NCBI GenBank assembly: GCA_016203225.1
Contig: JACQNC010000014.1
Location: forward strand, 1-64,000
From: Candidatus Woesearchaeota archaeon
GTDB lineage: Archaea; Nanobdellota; Nanobdellia; Woesearchaeales; ARS49
DNA: 64,000 nucleotides
Direction of reading: 5' to 3'
Part shown: one piece after another, positions 40,973-52,900 of the stretch
Numbering within the stretch: position 1 is the stretch's first letter
Layout of the letters: each line of letters begins with the position of its first letter
Made by a program: the position numbers and the translations under genes
Notes under the pieces: generated by a model
What the model was told of the DNA's origin: nothing
Seen by the model: only the letters and a program-made list of their open reading frames with translations
Databases searched by the model: none

Positions 40973-42656
40973 CCATCTTCAGAATCTCTTTGACAGTCGT
41001 CGCTTCCTCCGCGGACTTGTCGGTGCGCACGCGCAGGAACCTCGGGAACCGCAACGCCAACCCGCCGGCGGCGGTGTGATTCGGCGACTTAGTGATCTCT
41101 GCGCCGAGCACTTCGATCACTAACTTAGGCTCGATCCAGACATCAGGTTTCATGGAATCCTTGACGTCCAAACGCGCTGGCCTGTGGGGAATCCTTAGTT
41201 GCATCGCTCTCTTGTGCATCGACTTCAGTTCAGCATCCGAGAACCCTGACGCGACCTTCGTGAACGTCCCGAAACGGTCCTTCGCAGGATCGTACGCGGC
41301 GCACAGGTAGCTGCTCAGCATGCCGCCGCGCCTGCCGGTGCCGTAGAACGCGCCCACGACCACGAGATCGAACGTGTCGCGCAGCTCTTTCGTGTATTCC
41401 GGCTTCCACTTGATCCAGCGCCAGCCGCGCGTTCCGGCCTCGTACGCGCCTTTGAGATCCTTGATGACGATGCCCTCGCCGCCGTGCGCCACGACCTTGC
41501 TGAACAATTCTTCCGCGCAATCAGGATCGTTGCAGAGCGTCCTGTTCGCGAGCTTGAGCCACTTGTCAGACCTGACGATCCTTTGCAGCAATGCGTATCT
41601 TTTCTCGTATGGAATCGCGATCAAAGACTTGCCGTTCAGGAACAGCACGTCGAACGCGAACAGAACGACCGGGATCTTCAGCGCGAACTCCTCTACGCCA
41701 TACTTCCTCCTGCGCGACATCAACACCTGGAACTTCAACAGCTTGCCTTTCGCATCGACAGGCATTACCTCGCTGTCGATCACGACTGACTTCGCGCGCA
41801 ATCCCCTTATCTCCGCGGCGATGTCGGGGAATTGCGAAGTGATATCCTCCAAGCGTCGTGAGAAAAGCGTGACCTTCGCGCCGTCCTTGTGCGCCTGGAT
41901 GCGCTCGCCGTCGTACTTCTCCTCGACAGCGAAAGGCGTCCCCATCTTTGCAGGTATCTCGGCGAGACGGTCGATCCGTTGACAGAGCATGCTCATTATC
42001 GGACGGCCCACCATGACGCCAATGCGCTTCACGGCGGGAAGACCCTTCCTCACGAGCGTGCCCGCGATAACGCCGACATCAGGACAGATGTTGTAAGCCT
42101 GCTCTAGAACGCGCTTGTTCTCCCTCTTTCCGGTGAACGCCACCGCCAGAGCGTCGAGCACGGTCTTGTCGGCCACGCCAAGGCGCATGTTCATGAGCAC
42201 GATCCTGCAAAGATATTTCGCCTCCTTCGGCGACGCATTCCGCAAAAGATTGGCGAGGATTCTGATTTTCGATTCCTGGCTTCCTGCGCCGGACGCCGCC
42301 GCGACACGGTGCAATTGGCCGAAGACTTCCTTGACGCTCAGCGCTTTCCGGCGCCTGCCGACAAGACGTTCAGCAACGAGTCCCGGATCGCCTGTTTGCT
42401 TGAACAGCTTCATGACCTGCGCGCGCTCGGTGCCAGACGCTTCCGCGATCGAGCGCAACACCATCCTCCAGCCAAGCCCCAAGTTGACGTCCGCGTAATC
42501 CGAAGAGATGTTGCCGAGCGTCAGGTACGTGACGCGCTCGACCTCATCCTTCGGGATGTTCTTGAAGAACGAAGACAATATCTCGCGAAGCCTGTTCCCG
42601 GAGCTCGTCGCCTCTAGTCCTTCATACAGGTCCGCGAGCCGTCCGAAACTCACCAT
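40962..42656 (-). CDS. lig: ATP-dependent DNA ligase
   Basis: 564 residues, normal for archaeal replicative ligases. An N-terminal DNA-binding domain (about 1-215) precedes the nucleotidyltransferase motif I EEKYDGERIQAHKDG with the catalytic Lys. Motif III is VLFAFDVLFLNGKS, motif IV GGEGIVIKDL, motif V RGWRWIKWKPEY. The OB fold ends the protein. It seals nicks in Okazaki fragments and repair. The C-terminus has no clear PCNA box. TTTTTTAA about 24 bases upstream is the likely TATA element. Confidence 0.96.
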   Translation of the reverse strand: MVSFGRLADLYEGLEATSSGNRLREILSSFFKNIPKDEVERVTYLTLGNISSDYADVNLGLGWRMVLRSIAEASGTERAQVMKLFKQTGDPGLVAERLVGRRRKALSVKEVFGQLHRVAAASGAGSQESKIRILANLLRNASPKEAKYLCRIVLMNMRLGVADKTVLDALAVAFTGKRENKRVLEQAYNICPDVGVIAGTLVRKGLPAVKRIGVMVGRPIMSMLCQRIDRLAEIPAKMGTPFAVEEKYDGERIQAHKDGAKVTLFSRRLEDITSQFPDIAAEIRGLRAKSVVIDSEVMPVDAKGKLLKFQVLMSRRRKYGVEEFALKIPVVLFAFDVLFLNGKSLIAIPYEKRYALLQRIVRSDKWLKLANRTLCNDPDCAEELFSKVVAHGGEGIVIKDLKGAYEAGTRGWRWIKWKPEYTKELRDTFDLVVVGAFYGTGRRGGMLSSYLCAAYDPAKDRFGTFTKVASGFSDAELKSMHKRAMQLRIPHRPARLDVKDSMKPDVWIEPKLVIEVLGAEITKSPNHTAAGGLALRFPRFLRVRTDKSAEEATTVKEILKMVKQ

Positions 42657-42727
42657 CTTTCGGTGGACGATTGCGTTGACGCGTTAAAAAACTTGCTCCT
42701 AGCATACGTTGCAGTCCTGCGCTGTGC

Positions 42728-42802
42728 TCCCCAAGCACGATTGACGTGGCTCTATCGCAACCGATTCGAAAGCAGAAATGTAGCTGCCAACCTGCCTGGG
42801 GA
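42728..42802. repeat. Dispersed palindromic repeat, copy D
   Basis: 75 bases between the ligase gene start and the archaeosortase gene end. It runs TCCCCAAGCACGATTGACGT to CAACCTGCCTGGGGA with CGATTCG at the centre. Its ends are the most symmetric of the five copies. Confidence 0.85.
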
Positions 42803-42834
42803 GTAATGCGGGGAACGGGCCGAAGTGCGTATCC

Positions 42835-43782
42835 TTATTTCCTCAGCCAGGGGTATGCGAAGTACATGAAGACGAGGAAGTACGCGACGAAAAGCACCCA
42901 GCCGACGTTGGTGTGGAACAAGGAGAGCGCAAGCGCGGGGCTCACCCTGTCGCCGATGAGCATCAGGATGAAGACGCGGATGATGCTCATCAGGAACATG
43001 CCCACCAATCCGAGAGGGTACAAAAGCAGCAGCTTCCGCTTGTCGAGCTTGTTCCAGTCAAGTAAAGCGATGAAGAGGTACAACCCGGTGAACATTATGA
43101 GGCTCTCCACGCCGGAACAAGGCGCGCCGACGCGCGCCGAGAAATCCCCCACAGTGAACAACGGATCAGTGCCCGGCTTGAACTCCATGGAGTAGGTCAT
43201 GCCCAACACCCTGAAGAGGAGCGCGTCGGCCTGCATGATCGCGTTGGAGAAATACATCCATGCGCCGTTCAGCATGAGCGAGAACGAGAAGTACGGCAGT
43301 GTCACGCTGAAAGCCAGCACGAGCTGCCTGAAGAACCGCTGGAAGAACTCCAGCTGGAAAACCGCGAGCGCCAGGAAGAAAAGCCCGAACGTGTACAACA
43401 ATCCCGTGAACAGCAGATAATACGTCGGGAAGACGATGCCGAATTGGCCCTGGCCGTACCTGATGACGACGAACAATGAGAGCGTGAGCAGCGACAACCC
43501 TGTGAACGCTACCGCCTGCAGCCAGTTCCAGGAATACGCGATCCCCTGCAAACGCTTCCGGTTGGCGAGCACGAAAACGCCGATCAGGATGAGCGAGAAC
43601 GCCAACGGATAGATCGCGTTGACAGTGAACGCGGGATTCCGCTGTTTCGCGAGATACTGCACCAGCACGGGCACGAGCCCGTAGCCGAGACAGAGGAACA
43701 GCACCAGCCGCCATGAGAACGACCGCACGCCAGGACGCGCCCACCACTCCTTGAGCGCAGCCATCACCGACCTCTTTTGCAT
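42835..43782 (-). CDS. Archaeosortase/exosortase family membrane transpeptidase
   Basis: 315 residues from the ATG at 43782; longer starts pass through the TATA box TTATATATGC at 43841-43850. About eight membrane helices. The catalytic residues are kept: Cys in GAPCSGVESLIMF, Arg in LMSIIRVFILML and His in LFHTNVGWVLF. Such enzymes cut C-terminal sorting signals of surface proteins and join them to a lipid. No product in this window shows a known sorting motif, so its substrates are elsewhere or use a new signal. Confidence 0.85.
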   Translation of the reverse strand: MQKRSVMAALKEWWARPGVRSFSWRLVLFLCLGYGLVPVLVQYLAKQRNPAFTVNAIYPLAFSLILIGVFVLANRKRLQGIAYSWNWLQAVAFTGLSLLTLSLFVVIRYGQGQFGIVFPTYYLLFTGLLYTFGLFFLALAVFQLEFFQRFFRQLVLAFSVTLPYFSFSLMLNGAWMYFSNAIMQADALLFRVLGMTYSMEFKPGTDPLFTVGDFSARVGAPCSGVESLIMFTGLYLFIALLDWNKLDKRKLLLLYPLGLVGMFLMSIIRVFILMLIGDRVSPALALSLFHTNVGWVLFVAYFLVFMYFAYPWLRK

Positions 43783-43837
43783 GCCTGCGCAGAACGCTCC
43801 ATTCTTTTTAAGCCTTTGCGAGACATCTCTCACAAAC

Positions 43838-43872
43838 GCATTATATATGCACCGCGCGAAAACTTTATAAAC
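43838..43872. promoter_or_regulatory. Divergent TATA elements between archaeosortase and giant gene
   Basis: TTATATATGC (43841-43850) suits the minus-strand archaeosortase. CTTTATAAACC (43863-43873) suits the plus-strand giant gene with a leader of about 55 bases that includes the purine-rich GAGGGGATGGTGAAAAAGGG. Confidence 0.5.
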
Positions 43873-43948
43873 CGACTCGCTTCTGTCCATCACGCTGCTA
43901 CTGTTGAACATTATCCCTTGAGGGGATGGTGAAAAAGGGGGGTTGTGA

Positions 43949-46900
43949 GTGGGTAAAGGGGGTGGGCTACAGTCCTATCGTTCAGCACCTTCTAGGCTTG
44001 CCTCTCGCTTCGACACGCTTTACGTGGCGGCCATGCGTTCTCCAGCAGCTGCGCGCAAGCAATATCCCGCACTCCTCGACCTTTACCAGAAACTCCTGGG
44101 TTCCGACGCCTCTATCGCGGTCAAGAGCTTCGCCTACCAGAAGACCAGCCAGGTCTACCGCCTCGCGCAATCCTCAGGGACGCATTTCGCAAGCCCTACC
44201 ACGCCTTCCTGGATGATGCCCCTCTCCTTCATCGTCATCCTCCTCACGCTCACGCTCTTTTTGAGACCAGGAATCACGGGATTCTTTGGAATCGAGACCC
44301 GATCTGTTTCTGAGGCACTTGCCCTCAGCAGCAGTAGCAGCTCCGGCGTCTTGACCCTCCAGGGAATCCCTGATTCCCTGGTTTTCGATGGCACGTGGAA
44401 CGGCCAAGGCATCGGAAGGGTGTATGCGGTATTTGCTGATGGTCATCGACTATTAGCCGCGGATACGACACTACTCCCGACCATGCCTGGGGCGACATTC
44501 CACTTCACCCAGACCTGCGTAGAAACGTGCGACAACCTCGACGCGCCCTCGAACGTCGTGACAGTCGAGTTCGAGGTCTCGGACGGAGCCGAGATGCTCC
44601 TCGACCAGGTCACGTACACGACGAGCGAGAACAACCCGCCTGCGTGGGTCGGAACGACGAACACGTTCGAGATGACTGACACGCTCACGCTTGACCTCTC
44701 GACATTGTTCTTCGACCCGGATGGCGACACGCTCACGTTCCTCGCGACAGCGCCGGAGCTGCTGCAGGTACGCCTCGAAGGAAGCACGCTCACGCTCACG
44801 CCAGAGCCAGGATTCACCAGCGACACTGTCAGCGTAATCGCCTCGGACGGTATCGCGATCAGCCAAGCGACGCTCATCATCACGAGGACGACCGTGGAGA
44901 CTGCGCCGAGTATCACGCCGGTGTACGAGACATCGGAAACCGTCCAGGAGCCTGCGCTGTCGACAGCAGCGCCAACCCAGAACGTGACGACGACAGGCCT
45001 CCTGACGACGGACGGATTCAGCATCGCGACAGATGTGACCGCGTGCGGGACGCTCACGAACGCGAACAACACGCTGATAAACAACGTCACTGCTGCCACA
45101 GGCACGTGCTTTGTCATGAACTGCAACGACTGCTTCCTCGACTGCGCGGGCAACACAGTCACGTACGGGAACACCACTTCAGTGGGCGCAGGCATAACCG
45201 CCGCGAGCAGGGCGAACATCACCATCAGGAACTGCAGATTCGCGCACGGCGGAGGCGGCAGCGCGGGCATCGTAGGCATCAACCTCACCAGCATCACCGC
45301 AGGCAGCATCCAGGACTCCCGCGTCACTGTGAACGGGACGACAGACAGCGATGGTATCGCGTTGCTAGGCAACACCAGCCAGTTCACGATCTCGAACGTC
45401 ACCACCGCGGTCACGATGACTGGATCAGGAACGCTCAACTCCAACGCCGTGCGCCTCGCCGGTGCGAGCGGTTCGGTCTTCGTAGATAGGGTCAACATCT
45501 CGAGCAGCACTCTCGGCATCACCGGCGTGCGCGGTCCGGTCAGCATCCTCATGACGAACATCTCGAACGTCATCATGGACGGGAACGTCATCTCCGCGAA
45601 CTCCACGAACACGGGCGGGAAAGGCATCGCCGCATCAGGCGTGCTCGTCTTCAACGTCACGGCGCGAAACAACACACTCGCACTATCCAGCACAGCCGCA
45701 GGCACCGATACGATCTTCCTGTCAGGTGTGGCGCATAAGATAATCAACAACACGATAAACTCGAGCGCCGCCACGACAGGCATAACCGGCATCAGGTTCG
45801 GTTCCAATGCGTCGAACGCCTCCCAGAACCGCGTTTTCGTCAGCGGCTCGAACCCCATAGGGCTGAAAGCTGACTCCAGCGTCAACGCCATCTTCGAGGA
45901 CAACATGGTGACGATCCCGTCTTCTTCGGCAACCACAGGCTACGGTCTGTATGCGGTCACGAGCGCCCTGAACACCACGTTCAGGCGCAACAACGTCACG
46001 TTCACCGGCTCGACCGCGAACACCCAGCTCATCCGCGTCGAGAGTCAGGCAAACCTCACGTGGTTCGACTCGAACATCCTGACAGGCGACTCCACAGGCA
46101 CCTCGAGCGGTGTTTACATCCAGAACAGCTACGGGATGAGATTCACGGGCAACGTGTTCAGGAACGTGTTCCGCTGGATGGGGCAGGAGAACGTCAGCGG
46201 ATTCCCCTCAGTGACCGCCAACTACACCGGCAACCAGTTCACCACGGATTTCGGTTCGATCAACATCACACCGCGAGTCCAGCTCAACGGCACGTTCAAC
46301 GTCACGCAGGCGCACCTGAACGTCACGCTGAACCGGTCATACGTCAACGCGACAAACCTCACGTTCTTCAACACCAGCGCGTTCATCACACTCAATCTCT
46401 CCGCTCTGAGCATCGTGAACCCCAAGCCGATGCTCGACTCAGCCGACACCGGCGCGTTCGTCACTTGCCCCGCGTCGAAATGCACCGAGCAGAGCTTCAC
46501 GAACTCGATGTTCGTCTTCAATGTCAGCTCGTGGACGACGTTCGCGGCGGCCGAAACAGGCAACTCCGCTCCCACAATCTCATCAGTGATACTCAACACG
46601 ACGAACACCTCGACGAACAACACGAACCAGAACCTCACGCTGTACCTGAACGGTGTCGCCGATGTCGACAACGATTCCGTCCAGAACATCACGGACTGGC
46701 GTCTGTGGAACGGTTCGACATTCAAGTCCCTCGCGACGTTGAACATGCCTTTCGAGACCAACCTGAGCGCAACGACAACAAGGGCCGTGAGCGACTACAG
46801 CACGTCCAAGAACAACGGCACGCTCGGCGGCGGCACCGCGAGCGCGGTGCCGTCATGGATAACCACCGGCCGCGTCGGGGGTGCGTACAAGTTCGACGGC

Positions 46901-49900
46901 ATCAACGACTACATCGACGTGCCCGACAACGAGAGCCTTGACATGTCGAGCATCACGATCTCCGCATGGATAAATACCACCACGAGCGGAGTGAACAACA
47001 TGATCGTGACGCGCGACACGAACTCTGGCGCGGGCACGCGCATCTTCCAGTTCCGCATAAACGCCGCGAACAAGGTAGACTGCATCCTGTTCATAGGCGG
47101 CAGCGCAGACACGAACAATATCGGTCTCACCTCCGTGAACGACGGTTCATGGCACCACGTCGCATGCACCTACAACCAGGCCACGGGTTCTGTCCGCGTT
47201 TATTTCGACGGCCTTCCCGAGTACAACGAGACCCAAGCGGCCACCGCATTGGATTCAGGCACCATCGGTTATTACATCGGCAAGTTCGAGGATGGTGGCG
47301 GGCCCGTCATGTACACAGGCATGATCGACGAGGTCCAGGTGTTCAACAGACCCCTCTCGCAGCAGCAGATCTATCAGATGTATCTCGAGGGCAACCAAGG
47401 CAGGCACGTCAGGACCATGCACGCGAACGAGACTGAGCTGAATGATATCTGGCGGGTCGCGGTGACCCCGAACGACGATGTCGAGGACGGCGCGACGACA
47501 TCGAGCAACAATGTGACGATCCTGCAGACCCTGAACGAGGCGCCGAGCATCAGCCAGGTCATACTCAACACGACGAATCCCTCCGCGAACAGCAGCCAGC
47601 AGGACCTCACCGGATTCATCATCGGCGTCTCCGATGCAGAGGGCGACCCTGTCCAGAACATCACCGACTGGCGCGTCAACGGCAGCAGCCTCGCGGCGCT
47701 CAACCTTCCTTTCGAGACCAACACGAGCAACCTCACGAACAGGTCCATCCGAGACTACAGCACGTTCAAGAACAACGCGTCCCTAGGCGGCGGCGCGTCC
47801 GCGAACGCTCCTGCCTGGAACAGGACCGGCATCCGCGGCGGTTCTTATCGGTTCGACGGCACAAACGACTTCATAATCGTGCACCAGAACGAAAGCCTCG
47901 ACTTCACGCAGCAGTACACGCTCGAGGCATGGGTCAACATAACGGCGCACAAGAACTACAACGTCCTCTTCACGCGCGGCGTCGGCGAGGCCGACGACAT
48001 CGAATGGTACTACACGTCCACGCCGCAGTTCACCATCGTCCACAACCGCGGCAACGGCGGCACCACTGCCGTGATCCAGCAGACTGTAGCGTCACCGACA
48101 GCGGGGCAGTGGACGTATGTCGCGGTGACTTACAGGAACGGCACGCTGCGCTACTTCCTAAACGGAGCGGAAGTCGCTTTGACCAGCGCGACAAACGTCC
48201 AGGCTCCCCTTGACACCAACAGGGACTGGAAGATCGGAGCGACGGCCCACAGCGCCTTCGGCGGCACTGGATTCTTCCAGGGACAGATGGACGAAGTGCG
48301 GTTCTACAACCGTTCCCTCTCGCCCGAACAGATACGACAGAACTATGCCGAGAGCAACGCATCGCGCGGCTTGAAACCTGTGCTGCTGCACAACGAACTC
48401 GGCATCGGGCAGAACTGGACGCTCGCGGTCACGCCCAACGATAATCAGCCAAACACAGATGGAACGACCGTGCTGAGCAACAGCGTCCTGCTGACCTCGG
48501 GAATCCCGAGCATCACTAGCGTGACGCTGAACACGACGAACCCCGCGACAAACAGCACGAGCACCAACCTCACAGTATACGTCACGGGCGCGAGCGACCC
48601 AGACGGAGATCCTGTCCAGAACATCACCGATTGGAGGACGCATAACGGCACAGCATTCAACAGCATCGCGATCCTGTACATGCCGTTCGAGACCAACACC
48701 AGCAACCTCGCGAACACGGTGGTCAAGGACTACTCGACCTACCAGAACAACGGGACCACCGGACAGAGCGCATTGACCCAGATCCCCGCTTGGACGAGCT
48801 CTGGCAAGGTCGGTGGCGCGTACCGGTTCGACGGCAGCAATGACAGGATAAACATCACCGACAGCGCGAGCATCACGACCGCGCTCGCGCGCTCCACAAC
48901 GTTCGAGGCGTGGGTGAACGTCAACGCTTCTACCGGCGCAGGCCAGGTCATAGTGGGCCAGGGAGACAGCCAGGCGGCTGCCGAGAACACGTTCCTGCGA
49001 TTGCAGCTTTCGTCAACGCTCGTTCCTCAGCTCACGCACCGCACATCCGGAGACGCATCGACGCAGACCGTGTCAGCCACTGGCGCAATAGCGCCGAACC
49101 AATGGTACCACATCGCGGGCGTGCGCGTAGCGGGCAGCGAGCTACGCATCTACGTAAACGGCGCGCTCAACGCGACAGCAGCCGGCGATAACGGCAACAC
49201 GTTCTCCTCATCGCGGTCGTTGGGCATCGGGGTCGATATGGAGATCGACGGCACAGACGCGTCTGCGTTCTTCAATGGCACCATCGACGAGGTCAGGATA
49301 TACAACCGTACGCTCACCACAGACCAGATCCGCGCGGACTTCGAGCGCGGGCAAACAGGCATTCCGATGACGATGATCGTGCACAACGAGACGACTGCCG
49401 GCGACATCTGGCAGGTCGCCGTGACCCCCAATGACAACCGGCAGAACACGGACGGAACGACCTTGTTCAGCAACATCACTATCCTCTCGAACGTCGCGCC
49501 GAGCATCAGCCAGGTCATACTCAACTCGACGAACCCTGTGACGAACAACACGAACCAGAATCTCACGGCGTACGTCATCGGCGCATCGGATGCCGATGGT
49601 GACGCCGTGCGCAACATCACCAACTGGAGGAGGAACGGGACATCCATCGCAGTCTGGCACTTGGCGTTCGAAAGCAACATCAGCAGCACGTCCGCGGGCC
49701 TTATCCGCGATTATGGCACGCATTCCAACAACGCGACGCTTGGCGCTGGCAGTTCGACAAACGCGCCGACCTGGAACTTGTCAGGACGGGTGGGCGGGGC
49801 CTACATCTACGATGGGGTGAACGACTACATCCAAAGCGCGACCAACGGCCTGAACGCATTCGGCGGTTTCGGCGCGACGACCGGCAGCACCATGGAGGCA

Positions 49901-52900
49901 TGGATAAAGACAGGTTCTTCCGCATCCATGTCCGCGGTGGGATTCGGTCTGTCGAGTTCTGCAACGCCCATTCTCGCGATGACGTTCGTCTCGGGGACCG
50001 TGCGCTACCAGTACCGCACAGACAACGCGGCAGAACTGGGTGGAGGCATCTATGACTCCACGAAGACGGTGAACGACAACCAGTGGCATCATGTCGTATT
50101 GCGACGCAGCGGCACCACGTTCGAAATCTATATCGATGGCGTCGTGAACAAGACCGGCACAGATGCGTCCTCCTTCAACACGCTCACGACGAACCGCCAG
50201 GTGACCGGCGCGCGACGCAGCACGACGGATACCCAATTCTTCAACGGCACCATCGATGAGGTCCGGTTGTACAACTTCTCTCTCACGCCACAACAAATCC
50301 TGCAAAACTTCCTCGACGGCAACCAGAGCAGGGATCACGCGACGATGGTCAGCACCGAGTTGGCTGTCGGTGACATCTGGCAGACTGCTGTGACCCCGAA
50401 CGACGGCATCGAGGACGGCGTCGCCGTGCTTAGCAACAACGTCACGATCATCAACAACCGTCCCACGATCGCCCAAGTGATCCTGAACTCCACGAATCCC
50501 GCCTCCAACAGCACCCAGCATAATCTCACAGTGACCGTCATAAATGCCAGCGACGTTGAAGGCGATGGCGTCCAGAACATCACGGACTGGCGCAGGCACA
50601 ATGGCGTTAACTTCACGAGCATCGCGGTCTTGAACTTCCCGTTCGAGACCAACGTGAGCGTGACGACCGCGAAGGCCATCCGGGACTATTCGACGTTCGC
50701 GAACAACGGCACGCTCGGCGGCGGCGTCAGCACAGGCATCCCGACGTTCACGAACGGCACGGTCGGCATGGCGTATTCGTTCGACGGCACGGACGACCGC
50801 ATCAACGTCTCGAACAACGTGGTGTTCAACATGACTCGCTGGACGCTCGAGGCATGGATCAAGCCGACCGCCATCGGCGACACGCCCATCATCGTCAGGA
50901 CCGCGAACGCGGCAGGCACGCAACAGCTCATCGACATCCCGAGCGGAGTCATCAAGGGCTACACGCTCCGCATCAACACACCCGAGAACAACGGGTTCTG
51001 CGTCGTCGGCGACGGCAGCACGGCCTTTTCCGCGTCCTCCGCGGCCAACACCGTGCTCACGGGAATCTGGACGCACCTCGCGTGCGCGTACAACGGATCG
51101 TACATCACGCTCTACATCAATGGCACCGCCGTGGCGACCACTTCGGTCGGCACGATATCCTACACCCACACCGGCGATCTCCAGCTCGGGCACGGATTCA
51201 CCTCGACCCCTGCGGAGGTGCTCTACAGCGGCCTCATCGACGAGGCGTTCGTGTACAACAGGACACTCGGTGCGGCAGAACTAGTCTCGCACTACCAGCT
51301 CGGCAAGGCCGGCCGTAGGTACAGCACGATGCTGAGCTCGGAGCTCCAGGCAGGGGACGTCTGGCAGGTCGCGGTGACGCCGAACGACAACAAGCCGAAC
51401 ACAGACGGAGAGACTGTGCTGAGCAACAACGTCACGATCCAGGCGAACTCCGCGCCAATAATCCAGCAGGTAATCCTGAACAGCACCAACCCTGCCACGA
51501 ACAGCACGAACCACAACCTGACTGTCTCGGTCATCGGCGCTTCGGACATCGATGGCGAACAGGTGCAGAACGTGACCGACTGGCGACGATACAACGGGAC
51601 AGGGTTCACGAGCATGGCCATGCTCAACATGCCGTTCGACATCAACGGTTCAAGCAATGTGCGCGACTACAGTACGTATCAGAACAACGGAACGCTCGGA
51701 GCAGGCGCGGCCAGCCCGACCTGGAACACCTCCGGCAAAATAGGCGGCGCGTATCAATTCGATGGCGGAGACTACATAAGCCGCAACACGGTGACGCTGC
51801 CGACAGGCTCAGTGGCATCAGCAGAAGCCTGGATTTATCCAACAGCGTATGCCGATGCGACATACAACGGCATCGTTTCGTGGGGAAGCAGAACAAGCGC
51901 GGATTCCTTCCTCTTAAGCATCCAGAGCACAGGTCGTCCGAGTTTCGCGACCTGGGCAAATGACTTTGTGCCCACGTGGGGACCTGTCGCGACACTCAAC
52001 GCCTGGAACCACATCGCGGCGGTGCTGAACGGCACTTACGTTGTGCTATACATGAACGGCCAACCGATCAAGGGCACGATCGACGCGACGCCGAACATGG
52101 TGTCGACGAACCTCGGCATCGGAATCACAGACTATCCCGGCAGGTACTTCACAGGGCTCATAGATCAGATGCGAGTCTACAACCGCAGCCTCAGTGAAGA
52201 TGAAGTGCTCCAGAGCATGCGCGACGGCAACACGAGCAAAAACCTGATGGCGTTGGTGGCTCAGGAACTGCAGCCGAATGACATCTGGCTGGTCGCAGCC
52301 ACTCCGAACGATCGAACAATAGACGGCACGACAGTATTGAGCGGCAACGTCACTGTCGTGAACTCGACTCCAGCCATAACCGGCCTTGTCCTCAACATGA
52401 CGGATCCAGCGACGAACGACACCAACCAGAACCTCACGATGTACGTGACCAGCGCGTTCGATATCGACAACGATTCTTTCCAGAACATCACCGACTGGCG
52501 CAGGAACGGCACGAGCATCGCCGTGCTGAACGTGCCGTTCGAGACCAACAGCTCCACCACTGTGCGCGACTATAGCACGTTCGGCAACAACGGGACGACT
52601 TACGGCACGATGCGCGCGCAATACAGCGTCACGGCATCAGGGAACTCATACCTGTACGAGGATCTCACGAGCGTGACCGATTACGTGATCGCTTCCGGCG
52701 ACGTGCTCGAGTACGATGTGTATTGGAACAGTGCCGAGGACTACGTCGCATTCGACTATACGACATCGGATGCCAGTGCGCTCCGTGCTGCGGGCGCGAC
52801 CGACCAGAATGGACTTGATGCGCATCCAACGACAGACATAAGCGGATATGCGCGAGGTAAGTGGTACCACCGCATCATCTCGCTTCCCTCCGGTCACGTC

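Noticed and set aside
44443-45936. 497-residue minus-strand ORF inside the giant gene
   Set aside because: Antisense shadow created by the GC3-rich Asn/Thr coding; hydrophobic runs mirror the codon pattern and no promoter fits.
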